Both the position numbers and the translations under genes were made by a program. A stretch of DNA of 64,000 bases from assembly GCF_000002235.5 (NCBI RefSeq), contig NW_022145613.1, forward strand, positions 4,638,447 to 4,702,446. Reading direction: 5' to 3'. The DNA comes from Strongylocentrotus purpuratus. Lineage: Eukaryota > Echinodermata > Echinoidea > Camarodonta > Strongylocentrotidae. The notes beneath the pieces are model-generated. The model made no database searches, was not told where the DNA came from, and saw only the letters and a list, made by a program, of their open reading frames with translations. This document shows positions 63,801 through 64,000 of the stretch, in pieces (positions within the stretch are counted from its first letter, which is position 1; the number at the start of each line of letters is the position of its first letter).

Positions 63801-63925
63801 AGGATGTGGAGAGTGGATAGGATGTCACTCCACTGAACAAGCTCCCCGAGTGGACCACCGTTGAAGGCATTGTCTGCGATCTTGAATCCAGATTCTTTGG
63901 TCAACGCTCCAATATGAACCAAGAT
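45608..63925 (-). CDS. MGAT5: MGAT5: alpha-1,6-mannosylglycoprotein 6-beta-N-acetylglucosaminyltransferase, C-terminal 483 aa (5' exons outside window)
   Basis: GnT-V is a Golgi type II enzyme that transfers GlcNAc from UDP-GlcNAc in beta-1,6 linkage to the alpha-1,6 mannose of N-glycans, starting a branch. Ten exons (63925-63756, 62520-62383, 58874-58741, 58062-57935, 57487-57317, 55664-55518, 54587-54396, 53573-53474, 46948-46891, 45821-45608) join in frame to 1452 nt ending in TGA. The product is collinear with the vertebrate enzyme from its LVHxGxLTKESGFKIA segment to the end: GGPLGELVQWSD (with the catalytic Glu of the family), DSFGTEP, WGNWNLVPRQFFTMF, HTPDNSFMGFVV, the donor-site loop GLGFPYEGPAPLEA, NPKFNPP, PHVWTVD, QWPPLSTLQIK and the Cys-rich RVCPCRDYIRGQVALCKEC tail. 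Vertebrate MGAT5 is about 740 aa, so roughly the first third lies beyond 64000. The cytosolic, membrane and stem parts are not seen. Confidence 0.97.
46330..46479. mobile_element. Palindromic MITE (GGGGGGCATTTCACAAA ends)
   Basis: TGGGGGGCATTTCACAAAGC / TTTTGTGAAACGCCCCCCA ends, with an internal pair ATCAGTGACAAAT / CATTTGTCACTGAT. A GGTCT repeat on both sides (46326-46330, 46480-46484) is a possible target duplication. Lies in the last MGAT5 intron. Confidence 0.8.
46523..46660. mobile_element. MITE, GGGTCCTGT family, copy 1
   Basis: GGGTCCTGTC ... GACAGGGTCC ends and inner pair TACAAAGAGTTG / CAACTCTTTGTA; last MGAT5 intron, 43 bp from the previous MITE. Confidence 0.8.
46891..46948 (-). 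CDS. MGAT5: MGAT5 micro-exon (58 nt)
   Basis: TTGCAG acceptor, GTAAGT donor at 46890; phase 1 to 0-based remainder 2. Encodes DLICEPGFFKQLNSRETVE, matching the vertebrate LICEPSFFQHLN segment. It is separated from the previous exon by a 6.5-kb intron that contains the THAP frame. Confidence 0.95.
47020..47380 (+). mobile_element. tRNA-derived SINE, most complete copy
   Basis: Head GTCGTGGACGAGTGGATATG (A-box region), B box GGTTCAAGTCC, body with CCACTCTCCACCCAGGTG and GAATCCGATGACCGG, and tail AAAAGCGCTATATAAG ending in (ATT)n. Located in the 6.5-kb MGAT5 intron, opposite strand. Confidence 0.85.
47910..47925. repeat. C run in MGAT5 intron
   Basis: CCCCCCCCCCCC-A-CCCCC; homopolymer only. 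Confidence 0.8.
48550..48780 (+). mobile_element. tRNA-derived SINE, second tail type
   Basis: GTCACCAGACTGCAGATCAC head remnant and the shared CCACTCTCCACCCAGGTG body, but a different tail, GCGCCATGAGCATCGGAGCC...GGCGCTATATAAATAACC, which also occurs at 62220-62300. Confidence 0.8.
48960..49337 (+). CDS. THAP-type zinc-finger protein or exon, nested in an MGAT5 intron
   Basis: An uninterrupted 125-codon frame on the strand opposite MGAT5. The THAP (C2CH) pattern is VFCQVFGC (Cys17, Cys22), FHQFP (34-38), CSDH (Cys74, His77) and the closing AVPSIF (104-109), close to the usual AVPTIF. THAP domains bind DNA in transcription regulators and P-element-like transposases. The invariant tryptophan expected between the zinc ligands is not visible, so folding or binding may be altered. 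No coiled coil or second domain follows, so it is a stand-alone frame, the first exon of a longer gene, or a transposase remnant. The ATG at 48999 (MVFC) may be the true start, since THAP domains usually begin at the N-terminus. Confidence 0.75.
   Translation: MPRSMRYKQYTSNMVFCQVFGCNNCSSETKGKLFHQFPCPHNHSEIFQLSVAALKVEKFLDEKYKYNRKRDVICSDHFTEADYRVDMRAKLMGRKAQGLLKEDAVPSIFANRPVQNPVINRKGDS
50002..50007 (+). terminator. Candidate polyadenylation signal downstream of the THAP frame
   Basis: AATAAA about 665 nt after the stop at 49337. Positional evidence only. Confidence 0.25.
50370..50881 (+). mobile_element. TTAA MITE family E, complete copy, 512 bp
   Basis: TTAA at both ends (50370-50373, 50878-50881). 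Ends AAGTGACTCGGTAACATTG / CAATGTTACAACCGGTAAGT are imperfect inverted copies. The first 280 bp match 35284-35575. Located in the 6.5-kb MGAT5 intron. Confidence 0.88.
50882..53175. other. MGAT5 intron segment, non-coding
   Basis: AT-rich; a short (GT)n at 52855-52871. No exon recognised. Confidence 0.5.
53176..53438. mobile_element. MITE family C, copy 2, next to an MGAT5 splice donor
   Basis: AGGCCTAAAGAAAAAAGATG...  ...ACCTTTTTTTTTTTTAGGCCT ends with inner TGTTGTATTG / CAATACAACA; body shared with 31638-31879. It ends 36 bp inside the intron from the exon edge at 53474. Confidence 0.88.
53474..53573 (-). CDS. MGAT5: MGAT5 exon
   Basis: TTTCAG acceptor, GTAAGT donor at 53473; 100 nt, phase 0 to 1. 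Encodes EFCTGEKQWPPLSTLQIKV and GQSCRDRC. Confidence 0.96.
53713..53908 (+). mobile_element. TTAA-flanked MITE family D, copy 2
   Basis: TTAAAGCCACACTGC start and ...ATTTAA end; the reverse complement of the element at 30795-30999. Confidence 0.85.
54396..54587 (-). CDS. MGAT5: MGAT5 exon
   Basis: TCACAG acceptor, GTGGGT donor at 54395; 192 nt, phase 0-0. Encodes LTSQHPYTEVYIGQPHVWTV and PYLPFEFTCHGMLERVSSYL. A palindromic MITE starts 37 bp beyond the acceptor. Confidence 0.97.
54624..54789. mobile_element. Palindromic TA-flanked MITE (Tc1/mariner-like), 162 bp
   Basis: TACAGTCAAACCTGTCTATA ... TATAGTCAGGTTTGACTGTA; arms continue with AAGACCACC / GGTGGTCTT. TA dinucleotides at both ends. 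A decayed relative with ACCTGCTTTAATGACCACCT lies at 62590-62750. Confidence 0.88.
54790..55517. other. MGAT5 intron remainder, no feature seen
   Basis: AT-rich intronic DNA; nothing recognised. Confidence 0.5.
55518..55664 (-). CDS. MGAT5: MGAT5 donor-site exon
   Basis: TTGCAG acceptor, GTAAGA donor at 55517; 147 nt, phase 0-0. Encodes LFIGLGFPYEGPAPLEAVAN and NPKFNPPKN, the most conserved part of the enzyme and the likely UDP-GlcNAc-binding loop. Confidence 0.98.
56090..56260. mobile_element. Imperfect foldback element in MGAT5 intron
   Basis: CAATATTGACTGGCTTAAC... pairs loosely with ...GGCCAGTCCATATTATATAA, and GGGAGATACCACATATATTT with ...AACATATGTTGTATCTCCCT. A similar motif set (CTCAAGGCCATCCAATATTA) recurs at 59565-59590. 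Confidence 0.55.
57128..57300. repeat. GA-rich microsatellite region beside an MGAT5 exon
   Basis: (GA)n and GGGGA runs immediately after the donor at 57316 (CT-rich in the transcript). Confidence 0.9.
57317..57487 (-). CDS. MGAT5: MGAT5 exon
   Basis: TATAG acceptor, GTTTGT donor at 57316; 171 nt, phase 0-0. Encodes KKFEIHGTVF, IPDYVVNHGIVSGAEIQNLL and KETK, as in the vertebrate NHGILSG...LLRETK block. Confidence 0.96.
57784..57865 (-). mobile_element. SINE body fragment
   Basis: Minus strand shows GGAATGCTCCCCAGCGAGTG and CTGAATCCGATGACC, matching the 3' part of the SINEs at 7585-7880 and 47020-47380. Confidence 0.75.
57935..58062 (-). CDS. MGAT5: MGAT5 exon
   Basis: TTCAG acceptor, GTGAGT donor at 57934; 128 nt, phase 1 to 0. 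Encodes HTPDNSFMGFVVDHQMD and RTNRALVYGKSAKFW. Confidence 0.97.
58380..58620. repeat. Low-complexity ATCA/ATT-rich stretch
   Basis: Imperfect (TATCA)n/(ATCATT)n wording in an MGAT5 intron. Confidence 0.6.
58741..58874 (-). CDS. MGAT5: MGAT5 exon
   Basis: TTTCAG acceptor, GTAAGT donor at 58740; 134 nt, phase 2 to 1. Encodes CILRVIDSFGTEPAYN and SSWGNWNLVPRQFFTMF. Confidence 0.97.
59321..59359. other. Short hairpin
   Basis: GATGACTGACCAATA pairs with TATTGTTCAGTCATC around a TTGTTTTTG loop. Confidence 0.75.
59384..59478. mobile_element. Foldback with perfect 22-bp arms
   Basis: ATCACACAAAAACAAAGCCA... (59384-59405) is repeated inverted at 59457-59478. The loop contains (ATA)n. Possibly the core of a larger element reaching 59590. 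Confidence 0.75.
59600..62190. other. MGAT5 intron, mostly unremarkable
   Basis: AT-rich intron DNA with a 27-base C run at 61772-61798. No exon recognised on either strand. Confidence 0.5.
61772..61798. repeat. (C)27 homopolymer
   Basis: Uninterrupted C run. Confidence 0.97.
62215..62302 (+). mobile_element. SINE tail fragment with (ATT)n
   Basis: CAGCGCCATGAGCGTCAGAG...GGCGCTATATAAATATCC followed by about ten ATT units; same tail as 48700-48775. Confidence 0.8.
62383..62520 (-). CDS. MGAT5: MGAT5 exon
   Basis: TTCCAG acceptor, GTAGGC donor at 62382; 138 nt, phase 2 to 2. Encodes KGLTNKMNCPVKGKNLYDLV and YIDIVGMKQLKKTIGGQW, matching the vertebrate YIDIVGL segment. Confidence 0.95.
62590..62750. 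mobile_element. Decayed Tc1/mariner-like MITE
   Basis: GTCAAACCTGCTTTAATGAC ... GTGGTCTTCATAAAAAGGTT ends resemble the element at 54624-54789 but are degenerate. Confidence 0.6.
62751..63755. other. MGAT5 intron, no feature seen
   Basis: A possible low-copy motif ATCAGTAAT repeats three times at 63451-63502; nothing else recognised. Confidence 0.45.
63756..63925 (-). CDS. MGAT5: MGAT5 exon with catalytic Glu
   Basis: CTCAG acceptor, GTAAG donor at 63755; 170 nt, phase 0 to 2. Encodes ILVHIGALTKESGFKIADNA and GGPLGELVQWSD, which carries the family's catalytic glutamate in GELVQW. Confidence 0.97.
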
Positions 63926-64000
63926 CTGAGCAAGTTTAGAAAGTATAAAACAAGAAAAGAATGTTGCATTATTTACAGGTTTAAAGATAAACTTGAGTTC

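Noticed and set aside
1..64000. CRISPR arrays, operons, phage or bacterial defence systems
   Set aside because: The sequence is an intron-containing animal nuclear genome; the direct repeats seen are tandem duplications and transposons with no spacer structure.

Overview
This is animal nuclear DNA: AT-rich, intron-dense, with GT-AG introns, tRNA-derived SINEs, a LINE, many miniature inverted-repeat elements (MITEs), microsatellites and poly-C runs. The general repeat style suits a marine invertebrate deuterostome and an echinoderm is my best guess, but no single element proves it. No bacterial or viral genes, CRISPR arrays, rRNA genes or functional tRNA genes were seen.

Two spliced genes lie head to tail on the minus strand. 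(1) 6093-36030 is an apparently complete 8-exon gene of 413 codons plus stop. It encodes an N-terminal signal or anchor segment, a stalk, two LDL-receptor class A (LDLa) modules, one EGF module and four further LDLa modules. Every junction is phase 1, so the reading frame closes from ATG to TAG. A second, truncated copy of one LDLa exon has been split by a palindromic MITE. (2) 45608-63925 holds the last 10 exons (483 codons plus stop) of MGAT5, the Golgi alpha-1,6-mannosylglycoprotein 6-beta-N-acetylglucosaminyltransferase; its 5' exons lie beyond base 64000. A plus-strand THAP zinc-finger reading frame (48960-49337) sits inside an MGAT5 intron.

Layout: 1-6092 is 3' flank of the LDLa gene, with a fresh 402-bp tandem duplication, a degenerate phrase repeat, a hAT-like MITE and a palindrome. 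6093-12699 carries the clustered 3' exons. 12700-25368 is one long intron holding two palindromic MITEs or foldbacks, trinucleotide and CT repeats and a decayed 5'-truncated LINE. 25489-35687 is intron 1, packed with MITEs and a GT-rich minisatellite. 36031-37100 is the presumed promoter flank with long polypurine/polypyrimidine tracts. 37100-45607 is intergenic or long 3' UTR, mostly repeat-poor, ending in a foldback element whose centre is telomere-like (CCCTAA)n. 45608-64000 is MGAT5 with MITE-rich introns.

The two genes have no shared pathway visible here, beyond both products probably entering the secretory route. The most unusual material is the mobile-element layer: several TTAA-flanked MITE families, a telomere-repeat-bearing foldback element, and an exon duplicated and then broken by a MITE with a readable target duplication. 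All coordinates and translations were worked out by eye; no database was searched.
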